A stretch of DNA of 58,527 bases. It comes from [Candidatus Thermochlorobacteriaceae] bacterium GBChlB. Lineage in GTDB: Bacteria > Bacteroidota > Chlorobiia > Chlorobiales > Thermochlorobacteraceae. How positions within the stretch are numbered: position 1 is the first letter of the stretch; each line of letters starts with the position of its first letter. The DNA lies in the NCBI GenBank assembly GCA_000724175.1, contig JPGV01000004.1:1-58527 (forward strand), in the 5' to 3' direction. The position numbers and the translations under genes were made by a program. Positions 46,541 through 55,293 of the stretch are shown here, piece by piece. The notes under the pieces are model-generated. The model was not told the origin of the DNA. It saw only the letters and a list, made by a program, of their open reading frames with translations, and did no database searches.

Positions 46541-47257
46541 ATGTTTTGGCTGAACAAGTTACGTTCTAAGTCGCCGTCGCGCCAAGCGCTGCCTGAATCA
46601 GTGGCGCAGTATTTTCAACAATCTCCCCCGCCGAAACAAACCCCAATTGAGCAACTGCGTTTCGTGGCGCTCGATGCAGAGACAACCGGTCTGAAAAGTA
46701 AATCAGGCGACAGAATTTTATCGATAGGAGCTGTAGGCATTAAGCACTTACGGGTTGATTTATCCGATCGTTTTTTTGCAGTGCTTAATCCAGAGCGTGC
46801 GTCATTGCCTGAAACGGTCAAGGTGCATCTCATCACGCCCGAAGAATCTCGTCGTGCGCCTGCCCCCGAGTTGGTCATGCCAAAGGTGCTCTCGTTCATT
46901 GGCGCCGATGTCATTTTAGGGCATCATATCCGATTTGATAAAGCCTTTCTTGATAACGAGATGTTACGGCTTTACGGCAAGCCGCTTTACAACATCGTGG
47001 TTGATACCGCAGAATTGGCATACGCGCTCGACGCCACTTTGCGCTCATCAGAGTCTGGCATGCAATCGCCGCAAGAGCAACAGAAATACGCGCTCGATGC
47101 GCTAGCTCAACGATATGGGATCGAGACTGCCGCGCGGCATGATGCGTGGAGCGACGCACTGTGCGCTGCGCAGTTAGGCATCATTTTTTTAAGGAAACTC
47201 TCGGTGCAGGGCGTCCGCACGCTCGCTGATTTACAGCTCTTGACGCGCACTATGTAA
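46541..47257 (+). CDS. DEDDh 3'-5' exonuclease (DnaQ-like)
   Basis: ATG 46541 gives 238 residues; an earlier TTG overlapping the DUF294 gene is less likely. Exo motifs are complete: VALDAETTGL (Asp and Glu), LGHHIRFDKAFLD (Asp) and RHDAWSDAL (His and Asp). Length and motif spacing match the stand-alone epsilon-like exonucleases found beside DUF294 proteins. It digests DNA or RNA from the 3' end; it need not be part of the replicative polymerase. It starts 16 bases after DUF294, so the pair is likely co-transcribed. Confidence 0.88.
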   Translation: MFWLNKLRSKSPSRQALPESVAQYFQQSPPPKQTPIEQLRFVALDAETTGLKSKSGDRILSIGAVGIKHLRVDLSDRFFAVLNPERASLPETVKVHLITPEESRRAPAPELVMPKVLSFIGADVILGHHIRFDKAFLDNEMLRLYGKPLYNIVVDTAELAYALDATLRSSESGMQSPQEQQKYALDALAQRYGIETAARHDAWSDALCAAQLGIIFLRKLSVQGVRTLADLQLLTRTM

Positions 47258-47287
47258 GCCACGCGGTTGTGTTTTGAGTTGGCGTGC

Positions 47288-47316
47288 TTGACAATAAGCC
47301 AGCAAACATCTATATT
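47288..47316 (+). promoter_or_regulatory. Near-consensus sigma70-type promoter
   Basis: TTGACA (47288-47293), a 17-base spacer and TATATT (47311-47316). It precedes a leader of about 440 bases before the DUF4212/symporter genes. The match to the consensus -35 is exact and to the -10 is 5 of 6. No expression data are available. Confidence 0.55.
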
Positions 47317-47317
47317 C

Positions 47318-47386
47318 ATCTCAGAGAAAGCAAGACGCACTCTGTACTCTGTACTCTGTATTTATCTCAGAGAAAGCAAGACACAC
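47318..47386. repeat. Two 23-bp direct repeats with a 7-bp tandem between
   Basis: ATCTCAGAGAAAGCAAGACG and three more bases at 47318-47340 recur at 47364-47386 with one mismatch, 46 bases start to start. Between them TCTGTAC is repeated three times (third copy partial). It begins at the expected transcription start of the promoter at 47288. It is probably a slippage-derived duplication or a regulatory-protein/RNA binding site. The rest of the 507-base spacer has a weak 66-codon frame at 47442-47642 with a TTG start that I do not trust. Confidence 0.7.
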
Positions 47387-47764
47387 TTATGTGCTTGCAC
47401 CCAACGCGCAAACATAAACATTTAGCATCAGCAAGACTGAATTGACGCCGCTGAATAGCGGTCAAAGATTCACAACATTACAAAAATCAACGACCAACGA
47501 AACAAGCAAAGTGAGTTTGCTTTTCAAACTGTGGCATGAGAACAACAAGTTGAAAGACATTTCGCCGATCTTTATTTGCTATTTGCAACTCTTTCTCATA
47601 TCAACTCTGCTGTTCCGCCTATTTATTCGCACCAAACGCTGATTTAAGCCTTTGTTCCTTTCTACTGGTATCGGCTTTCACGACGATTTTCTATCATAAC
47701 AACAAACGGGCGATGCTTGCCATTGCTCCGCAATACTCAACATCATTTCAAAGGAGGAAAAGAA

Positions 47765-48115
47765 ATGGAAGAAACCAAAGAGAAAGATGTTTCCAAGACT
47801 GGCGAATCCATCGACATGATCGCCGAAATGGAAGCGTTTGAAAAATCGGGCGTGGTCTCGCAAGAGAAGCTCGACGCCTACTGGAAAGAAAACCGTAACC
47901 TCGTCTTGGTGCTGCTGGCAATCTGGGCAGGTGCAAGCTATGGTATTCAACTGCTTGGGAATGCGCTCAACAGCATTGTGATTGGCGGATTTCCGCTTGC
48001 CTACTACATGGGCGCCCAAGGCTCGCTCATCATCTTTATGGTTCTCATCTATGTGTATGCCAAGAAAATGGGCGAGCTGGATAAGAAATACAACGTTCAA
48101 GAGGAGGAGGAATAG
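47765..48115 (+). CDS. DUF4212 sodium/substrate symporter small subunit
   Basis: A strong AAGGAGG site about 9 bases upstream fixes ATG 47765, giving 116 residues. There are two membrane helices, NLVLVLLAIWAGASYGIQLL (about 45-64) and GSLIIFMVLIYVYAKKM (about 85-101). KLDAYWKENRNLVLVLLAIW is the DUF4212 signature. It is the small partner of VC_2705-type sodium:solute symporters and lies directly before the large subunit (2-base gap). Confidence 0.92.
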   Translation: MEETKEKDVSKTGESIDMIAEMEAFEKSGVVSQEKLDAYWKENRNLVLVLLAIWAGASYGIQLLGNALNSIVIGGFPLAYYMGAQGSLIIFMVLIYVYAKKMGELDKKYNVQEEEE

Positions 48116-48117
48116 CC

Positions 48118-50397
48118 ATGCAGCTCAAAAAAATTCTTACTTACTATGTAACGGGCTTTGCGGTCTTCACCCTGACGCTTGGCGTGCTTGAAGCTCTAAA
48201 AGTAATTGACCTCAAAGGCATCGGCTATGTGTTCATGTTTTTCTCGGTCGCCATTTATGCGATGATTGGATTCATTACGCGCACCAGCGACCCGTCGGAA
48301 TACTATGTGGCTGGACGCGGCGTCAGCAGTGTCTATAATGGCATGGCAACTGGGTCGGACTGGATGTCAGCCGCATCGTTTATCTCCATGGCTGGAACGC
48401 TGTTTGCGCTGGGGCACATGGGATTGGCCTACATCATGGGCTGGACAGGTGGCTATGTGTTGCTCGCGCTGCTGCTCGCGCCGTATCTGAGAAAGTTCGG
48501 TCAATACACCGTGCCTGATTTTCTCGGCACGCGCTACGGCGGAAATCCCGCGCGCGTCATCGGCATTATCTGTGCGATTCTCGTCTCGCTGACTTACCTG
48601 ACAGCGCAGCTAACGGGCGTCGGCACGATTGTCAGCCGTTTCATCGGACTGCCATATGAGGCTGGCGTATTCGCAGGGCTGGCTGGTGTGCTGGTGTGTT
48701 CGTTCTTGGGCGGGATGCGCGCCGTTACATGGACGCAAGTCGCGCAATACATTGTGCTGATTACAGCGTATCTGATTCCCGTCGTCGTCTTGTCGTTTAA
48801 TATCTTTAGCGTGCCGATTCCGCAGTTGACCTACGGCTCGATTTTGCAGCGCATCAGCGTGATGGAAAATCAAATTGCAGGACGCGAGAATCCGAACCCG
48901 CGCGGCATCGATGAAAAAGAGCTTAACAAGCGCATCGACGGCGCAAAAGAAAAAGAAACGCGCGACCTCTGGGCAAAAGATGCGGCGATGTTTCGGGCGC
49001 GTTTATCGAATCCCGATTCTGCTTTGAAAGCAATGAACGCAGATGTGGAAGCACGTCTGGCGGCACTCACGCCCGATGCAGTGAATGCCAAAAAAGCCGC
49101 GCTCGAGAAAGAAAAAGCAGATGCGATGGCGATGCTTAACGCCCCGCCGCAACTCGACCCGAAAACAAAACAGCCCATCGATGCGCTCGACGACGCCAAG
49201 AAAGCGGAACTCAATGCGAAGATTCAAGCAGTAGAGAAGTCCTTAGCGATGCTGACCCCAGAAGCCGTTGCCAAAGCCAAAGAAAAAGCTGAAGCAGATA
49301 AAAAGGCGTTGCCAAAAGATGTAGATGCTGCCAAAGCGGCTTGGTCGGGCGCGCTCGCCACATCTGCGGGACAAGCAGCACCGCCAAAACCCTATTTGGC
49401 ATTGCCAGAAGGCACCGGGCTACTACAATTCATCGGCTTGATTTTGTGCTTGATGGCAGGAACCGCCGGCCTACCGCACATTCTGACGCGCTACTACACG
49501 ACGCCGAGCGTCAAGCAAGCACGCTCCTCTGTGGCTTGGTCGCTGTTCTTTATCTTCTTGCTCTATTTCACCGCGCCAGCCTATGCTGCGTTTGCCAAAT
49601 ACTCTGTGCTTGAAAATCTTGTTGGCACCTCTATGTCGCAACTGCCAAGTTGGATTGCGAGTTGGAAGGTCGTCGGCTTGTTCGACGTCATTGATAAAAA
49701 CGGCGACGGCATCGTGCAGTATGCCGACTTCGTGGTGAAATCAACCGACTTTGTGGTGTTGGCAACGCCGGAGATTGCCGGGTTGCCTGCAACGATTACA
49801 GGGCTTGTCATGGCAGGCGGACTTGCCGCTGCGCTCTCGACTGCCGACGGCTTGCTGCTGACCATCGCCAATGCGTTCTCGCATGACCTTTACTACAAAA
49901 TCATCAATCCGCAGGCGAGCGTTCAAAGCCGCGTGTTGATTTCAAAAATTCTGCTTGTGGCAGTCGCGCTGATTGGTGCATCCATTGCAGCGTTTGTGAA
50001 ACTGCCGGTCATTGCAGCGACCGTGGCGTGGGCGTTCAGCTTTGCAGCATCGTCGCTGTTCCCTGCGCTGGTGCTTGGCATCTGGTGGAAGCGCACCACC
50101 ACGCCCGCCGCGATTTTGGGCATGGCCACTGGGCTGATTGTCTCCATCAGCTACTCTATCCTAAATTTCTTCTCGACCGCACCGAATAATTTGCTTGGCT
50201 ACTCGTCGCCATTCAACTTCTTCGGACTGCGCCACACTGAGTCGGGCATGATTGGAATGCCGGTTGCCTTCTTGGTGATTATTGTCGTCTCGATGCTTAC
50301 GCCCGCACCCGATAAGAAACTTCAAGAATTTGTCTATAGCGTGCGTTTCCCAAAAGGCGCGCAACAAGGCAAAGAAGTCGAAGCGATTGGCAGCTAA
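48118..50397 (+). CDS. Sodium:solute symporter, VC_2705 family, with large charged insert
   Basis: The protein has 759 residues; typical SSS symporters have about 550-600. Core helices are conserved (YYVAGRGVSSVYNGMATGSDWMSAASFIS is the family signature; GTAGLPHILTRYYT lies before the second half). A charged, helical insert of about 190 residues (about 245-435) lies between helices. It contains a repeated unit, LAALTPDAVNAKK (314-326) and LAMLTPEAVAKAK (376-388), 62 residues apart. A 12-residue EF-hand-like loop DKNGDGIVQYAD occurs at 526-537. It probably imports acetate or another short carboxylate with Na+, together with DUF4212; Acs is encoded downstream. Confidence 0.9.
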   Translation: MQLKKILTYYVTGFAVFTLTLGVLEALKVIDLKGIGYVFMFFSVAIYAMIGFITRTSDPSEYYVAGRGVSSVYNGMATGSDWMSAASFISMAGTLFALGHMGLAYIMGWTGGYVLLALLLAPYLRKFGQYTVPDFLGTRYGGNPARVIGIICAILVSLTYLTAQLTGVGTIVSRFIGLPYEAGVFAGLAGVLVCSFLGGMRAVTWTQVAQYIVLITAYLIPVVVLSFNIFSVPIPQLTYGSILQRISVMENQIAGRENPNPRGIDEKELNKRIDGAKEKETRDLWAKDAAMFRARLSNPDSALKAMNADVEARLAALTPDAVNAKKAALEKEKADAMAMLNAPPQLDPKTKQPIDALDDAKKAELNAKIQAVEKSLAMLTPEAVAKAKEKAEADKKALPKDVDAAKAAWSGALATSAGQAAPPKPYLALPEGTGLLQFIGLILCLMAGTAGLPHILTRYYTTPSVKQARSSVAWSLFFIFLLYFTAPAYAAFAKYSVLENLVGTSMSQLPSWIASWKVVGLFDVIDKNGDGIVQYADFVVKSTDFVVLATPEIAGLPATITGLVMAGGLAAALSTADGLLLTIANAFSHDLYYKIINPQASVQSRVLISKILLVAVALIGASIAAFVKLPVIAATVAWAFSFAASSLFPALVLGIWWKRTTTPAAILGMATGLIVSISYSILNFFSTAPNNLLGYSSPFNFFGLRHTESGMIGMPVAFLVIIVVSMLTPAPDKKLQEFVYSVRFPKGAQQGKEVEAIGS

Positions 50398-50594
50398 TCT
50401 ATTTCGTTAAGGGCGCGCGGAGAGTCGTTTCTGCGCGCCTACATTTTTGTTCCTTGCAGCACCTTGCGCTTGACAAATTTTACATTCAGCGCAGCAATTT
50501 CACCAGCGTCAATGCTTTAAGGATGATTCCCATGCTGAGGAATCGTCGCAGCGTATCCGATTAACAAAACAACCAACTCTTAGGAGGACTGACA

Positions 50595-52025
50595 ATGAAA
50601 TTTCTACGTGCAGGAATGCTCACATTTACACTTCTTTTCCTAACGGCGTCTTTTGCGTTCGCACAAGGCTCTGACACTTACGGCGCCGGCGCACGGGTCA
50701 ATCTGGACTCGGCAGGCACAAAGTATATCCGCTTTATCAATTGGGTGCAAGTGTGGTCGCGCTTTCAGGAGCAAAATCCGGGAACAATTATCAACGAAAA
50801 TCGGTCGGATAACTACACCGACATTGGCATTCGCCGCGCCCGCTTTCTAATGTTTGGCTCGTTTGGCAAAGGCAGTTTGTTTATGGTTCATGCTGGCATC
50901 AACAATCAAACATTTATCAACGCGCAAACCGTCGGCAACGACCCGACCGGTCCCGCGAAACGTCCGCAACTTTTCTTTCACGACCTCTGGTACGAACAGC
51001 GCATTATCCCCGAACTCTACATTGGTTTCGGCTTGAACTATTGGAAGGGCTTGTCGCGCATGACCAACGCCAGCACGCTGAACTTTCTTGGCATCGACTC
51101 GCCGATTTTCACATGGGCAACGATTGACGCCACTGACCAATTCGTGCGCATGCCCGCGATTTACATCAAAGGTCAACTCGCCGAAAAGCGTTTAGATTAC
51201 CGATTTGCCGTCAGCCAGCCGTTCCGTCCGGGCGATGGGCTTGCACCCGCGAACCCCTCGACGGTGATTCCAAGTTACAATCGGCGCTTCGTTCAAAAAT
51301 CGTTTGAGGGGTATGTGTTCTGGCAGTTCTGGGATATTGAGTCGCAAGTCCTGCCGTTTATGGTGGGGTCGTATCTTGGCACGAAGAAAGTCTTCAACAT
51401 TGGCGCTGGATTTTACTATCACGGCGATGGCATGGCAACCAAAAAACCTGCCGCCGAGATTCGACCGACGGAAGACTCGCTCAGAGCAAACGCCATTGCG
51501 CTCTTCGGCATTGATGCATTTTTGGAACTGCCGATGGGCGAAGGCGCAAGCCGCAGTTCGCTCACGGTCTACGGCATTTTCGCCCGATATGATTTCGGCA
51601 AAAATTATGTGCGTAATGTCGGCATTATGAACTTGGGCAGCGGATTTGCCGCAGCGACCAATGACACTGAAAGGCAACAACGCATCGCTGGCTTGCAAGG
51701 CAACGCCTATCCGCTTATTGGCACAGGTAATCACATCTTCATTGAAGCAGGTTACACTTTTCCAAAAAGCGACTTAGGAAAATTCATGCCCTATTTGATG
51801 TTCACGTTCTCGCAGTTCGACCGCCTCAAAGACCCGATGATTCTGCCTGAATTTGGCTTAAACTACTTCGTCGATGGACATCATGCCAAGTTCACGCTGC
51901 ACTACCGTTCGCGCCCGACATTCAAACAAGAAATTTCAAACTTTACCGGACCGGACGGCTTGCCGGCTATCTCGGCGGATGGTCGTAAAAACGAAATCAT
52001 CTTGCAATCCATGGTGTATTTCTAA
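50595..52025 (+). CDS. Outer-membrane porin-like protein in the acetate region
   Basis: TAGGAGGA about 9 bases upstream supports ATG 50595, giving 476 residues with the signal peptide MKFLRAGMLTFTLLFLTASFAFAQ. The mature protein has many amphipathic beta strands (GFGLNYWKGLSRM, IFIEAGYTFPKSDLG) and ends in the aromatic strand SMVYF. It is probably a substrate porin working with the symporter pair upstream. A terminator follows, so it ends this transcription unit. The family was not recognised by name. Confidence 0.75.
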   Translation: MKFLRAGMLTFTLLFLTASFAFAQGSDTYGAGARVNLDSAGTKYIRFINWVQVWSRFQEQNPGTIINENRSDNYTDIGIRRARFLMFGSFGKGSLFMVHAGINNQTFINAQTVGNDPTGPAKRPQLFFHDLWYEQRIIPELYIGFGLNYWKGLSRMTNASTLNFLGIDSPIFTWATIDATDQFVRMPAIYIKGQLAEKRLDYRFAVSQPFRPGDGLAPANPSTVIPSYNRRFVQKSFEGYVFWQFWDIESQVLPFMVGSYLGTKKVFNIGAGFYYHGDGMATKKPAAEIRPTEDSLRANAIALFGIDAFLELPMGEGASRSSLTVYGIFARYDFGKNYVRNVGIMNLGSGFAAATNDTERQQRIAGLQGNAYPLIGTGNHIFIEAGYTFPKSDLGKFMPYLMFTFSQFDRLKDPMILPEFGLNYFVDGHHAKFTLHYRSRPTFKQEISNFTGPDGLPAISADGRKNEIILQSMVYF

Positions 52026-52049
52026 AACCGGCAACACACGCCAGTCAAC

Positions 52050-52084
52050 AAGCGCCTCGATTTTTTCTCGAGGCGCTTTTTTAT
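52050..52084 (+). terminator. Rho-independent terminator after the porin-like gene
   Basis: AAGCGCCTCGA (52050-52060) pairs with TCGAGGCGCTT (52068-52078), with a T-rich loop and a following T run. Confidence 0.9.
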
Positions 52085-52108
52085 TTTCAATCAAAACAAC
52101 ATGATAAT

Positions 52109-52519
52109 ATGCGTGGTGCGTTCTTAATTGCATTGTCTATTGTTATTGCCTCATGTGCAAGTTCGGCGATTCCAAAACCGATTCGATATGCGTGCAAAAA
52201 ATCCGGTCGAGCCTTTATCGACGCGGCAAGCGAGGCAATGCGCAAAAACGGATTTGACATTAAAGAAGTTGACATTGAACGCGGCGAGGTCGTTGGTTTC
52301 AAAGACGAAGGCAGCGTGATTTTCGGCGGCGTGCCAATTACCACTGGCCCGTTCCGCGCAACCGCACGAAGCCAAAACGATACGCTGACCATTTTGATTT
52401 TCACGGTCAGAGACGACGGCAAAACACCGATTCGAAGTTGGGACGAACAAAGCACTGATGAATTTGAGAAAAGTCAATATCTTTCGCTCATCACCGCGCT
52501 GCGCGAGATGTGCCAATAA
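52109..52519 (+). CDS. Small lipoprotein, tandem paralogue 1
   Basis: The protein has 136 residues. MRGAFLIALSIVIASC is a lipoprotein signal with Cys16. The mature domain is alpha/beta: YACKKSGRAFIDAASEAMRKNGF, GVPITTGPFRATARSQNDTLTI, DGKTPIRSWDEQS, ending in ALREMCQ. It is related to the next gene through the GPF/GPY strand, NDTxTI, WDEQ and a near-terminal Cys. A Cys near residue 29 and the C-terminal Cys occur in both, possibly a disulfide. The function is unknown. It follows the porin-like gene but lies after its terminator. Confidence 0.75.
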   Translation: MRGAFLIALSIVIASCASSAIPKPIRYACKKSGRAFIDAASEAMRKNGFDIKEVDIERGEVVGFKDEGSVIFGGVPITTGPFRATARSQNDTLTILIFTVRDDGKTPIRSWDEQSTDEFEKSQYLSLITALREMCQ

Positions 52520-52565
52520 GCACAGTTTCTAACAAAACAGTTATTAACCTTAACTCAATTCAACT

Positions 52566-53015
52566 ATGACCTACAGTATTGCTCTTCGCTCCGCCCTTGT
52601 TCTTGTGTCATTGCTATGGTTGTCGGCGTGTGCGACAGTGCGGATTGCGCCGCCGCGCCCGATGAAGATTGTCTGTAAAACGCTCTCGACATCGGACTTC
52701 GTTAAGCTCACGGTTGCCGAACTTAAAAAAGACAACTTTATCATTGAGCTTGCCGATGAGGAGAACGGTATTGTCGAAGCCGACCGCGCGGCTGTCTTTA
52801 CGGGCATCGGCTACAACACGCTCGTTACCGGGCCATACGCTTTCAACGCAGTATTTAAGAACGACACAATTACAATCAACTTCGAGACCGTGCGTGTCGA
52901 CGGCGAAGGGAAAATTTTTATGATTGACACATGGGACGAACAAAATGCGAGCAGTTATGACAAGCGACACTTCGAGCCGATTTTGAAAGCCTTGCGCGCT
53001 GCGTGCGCAAAGTAA
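52566..53015 (+). CDS. Small lipoprotein, tandem paralogue 2
   Basis: The protein has 149 residues with a lipobox at LSAC (residue 22). Its mature part matches the previous gene: KIVCKTLSTSDFVKLTVAEL, LVTGPYAFNAVFKNDTITI, DTWDEQN, ending in ALRAACAK. The two genes are 46 bases apart and most likely arose by tandem duplication. The family is unknown. They probably form a periplasmic or outer-membrane pair. Confidence 0.75.
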   Translation: MTYSIALRSALVLVSLLWLSACATVRIAPPRPMKIVCKTLSTSDFVKLTVAELKKDNFIIELADEENGIVEADRAAVFTGIGYNTLVTGPYAFNAVFKNDTITINFETVRVDGEGKIFMIDTWDEQNASSYDKRHFEPILKALRAACAK

Positions 53016-53138
53016 CGTCCCCTTGCGCAGAGAATTTTTGCTTGATGTTGCACTTTTCTTTTTAGAATTTGAGTTGTGAAGCGGAAATCATAACTTTCAC
53101 CTCCGCAAACTCTATCAATTAACTTGACAAGAACAACA

Positions 53139-55169
53139 ATGCCTGCAGTAAAGAAAAAAACATCGAGCGTTGCTCGCAAGCCGAGCACTAACGGCAAGCA
53201 CCACAGTGTAGCGCCGCAAGAAGTTGCAATCAATTCGGTCTTGCAAGAAAAACGCGTCTTCAAGCCCACCGCAGCGTTCTCACAGCAAGCGCATGTAAAA
53301 TCCATGGCGGAATATGAACGGCTCTACGCCGCCGCCGAAAAAAATCCTGAAAAGTATTGGAGCGAGGTCGCCAGCCAATATCACTGGTTTAAAAAATGGC
53401 GCAAGGTGCTCGAGTGGAAAGCGCCGTATTCAAAATGGTTCATTGGCGGACAAACGAATATCTGCTACAACGCGCTCGACGTGCATTTATCGACATGGCG
53501 CAAAAACAAAGCTGCAATTATTTGGGAAGGCGAAAACGGCGACCAGCGCGTCTTGACTTATGGACAATTGCACCGCGAGGTGTCTAAACTTGGCAACGCG
53601 CTCAAGAAACGCGGCGTCAAAAAAGGCGACCGCGTGGCGATTTATATGGGCATGACGCCAGAACTTGCGATTGCCGCGCTGGCCTGTGCCAGAATCGGCG
53701 CGGTGCATAGCATTATCTTCGGCGGTTTTTCAGCGCAAGCGGTTGCAGATAGAATCAACGATGCGCAAGCTAAAATGGTCATCACGGCTGATGGCGTCTT
53801 TCGGCGCGGTAACCCGCTTAATCTAAAATCGGTCGTCGATGAAGCGCTGGTCAATACGCCCTCGGTCGAGAATGTCATTGTCTATCAGCGCATCAAGACG
53901 GACGTGAAAATGACCGAAGGACGCGACCACTGGTGGCACGACTTGATGGACTTGGCCGCCGATGTTTGTCCTGCCGAAAAAATGGACTCCGAATCGCCGC
54001 TCTTTATTCTTTACACCTCTGGCTCAACCGGCAAGCCCAAAGGCATCTTGCACACAACTGGCGGATACATGGTTCACGCCGCTAACTCGCACAAGCTGGT
54101 GTTCGATATCAAAGACGATGATGTGTATTGGTCAACGGCTGACATCGGTTGGATTACGGGACACAGTTATGTCGTCTATGGTCCGCTCATCAACGGCGCA
54201 ACGCAAGTGATGTATGAAGGCGCAGTGAATTACCCAAACTGGGGGCGTATTTGGGACATGATTCAACGGCACAAAGTAACGATTCTTTACACGGCGCCAA
54301 CGGCGATTCGCTCGTTTATTCGCGCTGGCGACGAGTGGGTAACCAAACATGATTTATCATCGCTGCGCTTGCTCGGCACGGTCGGCGAGCCTATCAATCC
54401 CGAAGCATGGATGTGGTATTACTCTGTCGTCGGCAAAAAGAAATGCCCAATTGTCGATACATGGTGGCAAACAGAAACAGGTGGCATTATGGTCTCGCCG
54501 CTTCCTGGCGCAACGCCGACGAAGCCCGGCACGGCAACTCGCCCGTTGCCCGGCATTGCAGTCGATGTGGTCAAAAAAGACGGAACGCCGTGCAAGGCAA
54601 ACGAAGGTGGATTTTTGGTCGTCAAGCGCCCTTGGCCCTCAATGCTCCGGACGATTTACAACGACAACGCGCGTTACGAAAAAGTCTATTGGTCTGAAAT
54701 TAAAGGCATGTATTTCACGGGCGATGGCGCGCGCAAAGATAAAGACGGCTACATCTGGATTATGGGCAGAGTCGACGACGTGGTTAATGTCAGCGGACAC
54801 CGTTTAGGCACGTCGGAAGTCGAGAGCGCATTGGTTGCGCATCAAGCGGTTGCGGAGGCGGCGGTGGTAAGCCGTCCCGACGACGTCAAAGGCAATGCAC
54901 TTGTGGCGTTTGTTACGCTTAAAGGAGGCTATAATGGCGACGCGGCGTTGCGCGATGCACTTCGCGACCATGTTGGCAAGGAAATCGGCTCGATTGCTAA
55001 GCCCGATGAAATTCGGTTTGCAGAAGGATTGCCCAAGACCCGAAGCGGAAAAATTATGCGTCGGCTGCTGCGCGAACTTGCCACCAATGGCGTCATTTCA
55101 GGCGACACAACGACACTCGAGGACTTTAGCACGTTGGAAAAATTGCGTCAGCAAGAGGAAGAAGAATAA
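53139..55169 (+). CDS. acs: Acetyl-CoA synthetase (AMP-forming)
   Basis: ATG 53139 gives 676 residues ([15 protein letters not shown]); a TTG five codons upstream is less likely. Adenylate-forming motifs: [12 protein letters not shown] (P-loop), WWQTETGG (acetate pocket and AMP contact), [10 protein letters not shown] and the hinge/catalytic K638 in [10 protein letters not shown], the usual site of regulatory acetylation. The N-terminal 40 residues are a Lys-rich extension beyond the E. coli length. It converts acetate, ATP and CoA to acetyl-CoA. It is the metabolic end of the symporter region. A terminator follows at 55211. Confidence 0.95.
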   Translation: MPAVKKKTSSVARKPSTNGKHHSVAPQEVAINSVLQEKRVFKPTAAFSQQAHVKSMAEYERLYAAAEKNPEKYWSEVASQYHWFKKWRKVLEWKAPYSKWFIGGQTNICYNALDVHLSTWRKNKAAIIWEGENGDQRVLTYGQLHREVSKLGNALKKRGVKKGDRVAIYMGMTPELAIAALACARIGAVHSIIFGGFSAQAVADRINDAQAKMVITADGVFRRGNPLNLKSVVDEALVNTPSVENVIVYQRIKTDVKMTEGRDHWWHDLMDLAADVCPAEKMDSESPLFILYTSGSTGKPKGILHTTGGYMVHAANSHKLVFDIKDDDVYWSTADIGWITGHSYVVYGPLINGATQVMYEGAVNYPNWGRIWDMIQRHKVTILYTAPTAIRSFIRAGDEWVTKHDLSSLRLLGTVGEPINPEAWMWYYSVVGKKKCPIVDTWWQTETGGIMVSPLPGATPTKPGTATRPLPGIAVDVVKKDGTPCKANEGGFLVVKRPWPSMLRTIYNDNARYEKVYWSEIKGMYFTGDGARKDKDGYIWIMGRVDDVVNVSGHRLGTSEVESALVAHQAVAEAAVVSRPDDVKGNALVAFVTLKGGYNGDAALRDALRDHVGKEIGSIAKPDEIRFAEGLPKTRSGKIMRRLLRELATNGVISGDTTTLEDFSTLEKLRQQEEEE

Positions 55170-55210
55170 GCCAATTGCTTGACAGACCTCTGGAATCGGA
55201 GAAACCCAAC

Positions 55211-55243
55211 AAAGGCATCTTGAATATCAAGGTGCCTTTTTTT
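55211..55243 (+). terminator. Rho-independent terminator after acs
   Basis: AAAGGCATCTTGA (55211-55223) pairs with TCAAGGTGCCTTT (55227-55239, one G-U pair), followed by a T run to 55243. Confidence 0.9.
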
Positions 55244-55293
55244 ATGAAAGACGGTGCAGTGGACGTTGGGCTGGCTTGAGTGCCTACGGTCGG

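Noticed and set aside
47318-47386. Possible mini CRISPR array
   Set aside because: Only two repeats, with a spacer that is itself a 7-bp tandem, and no cas genes.
47442-47642. 66-codon plus-strand frame in the symporter leader
   Set aside because: TTG start without a ribosome site, and only a generic hydrophobic stretch; kept as unannotated leader.
50470-50498. TTGACA as promoter of the porin-like gene
   Set aside because: The -35 is perfect but no acceptable -10 occurs at 16-18 bases.
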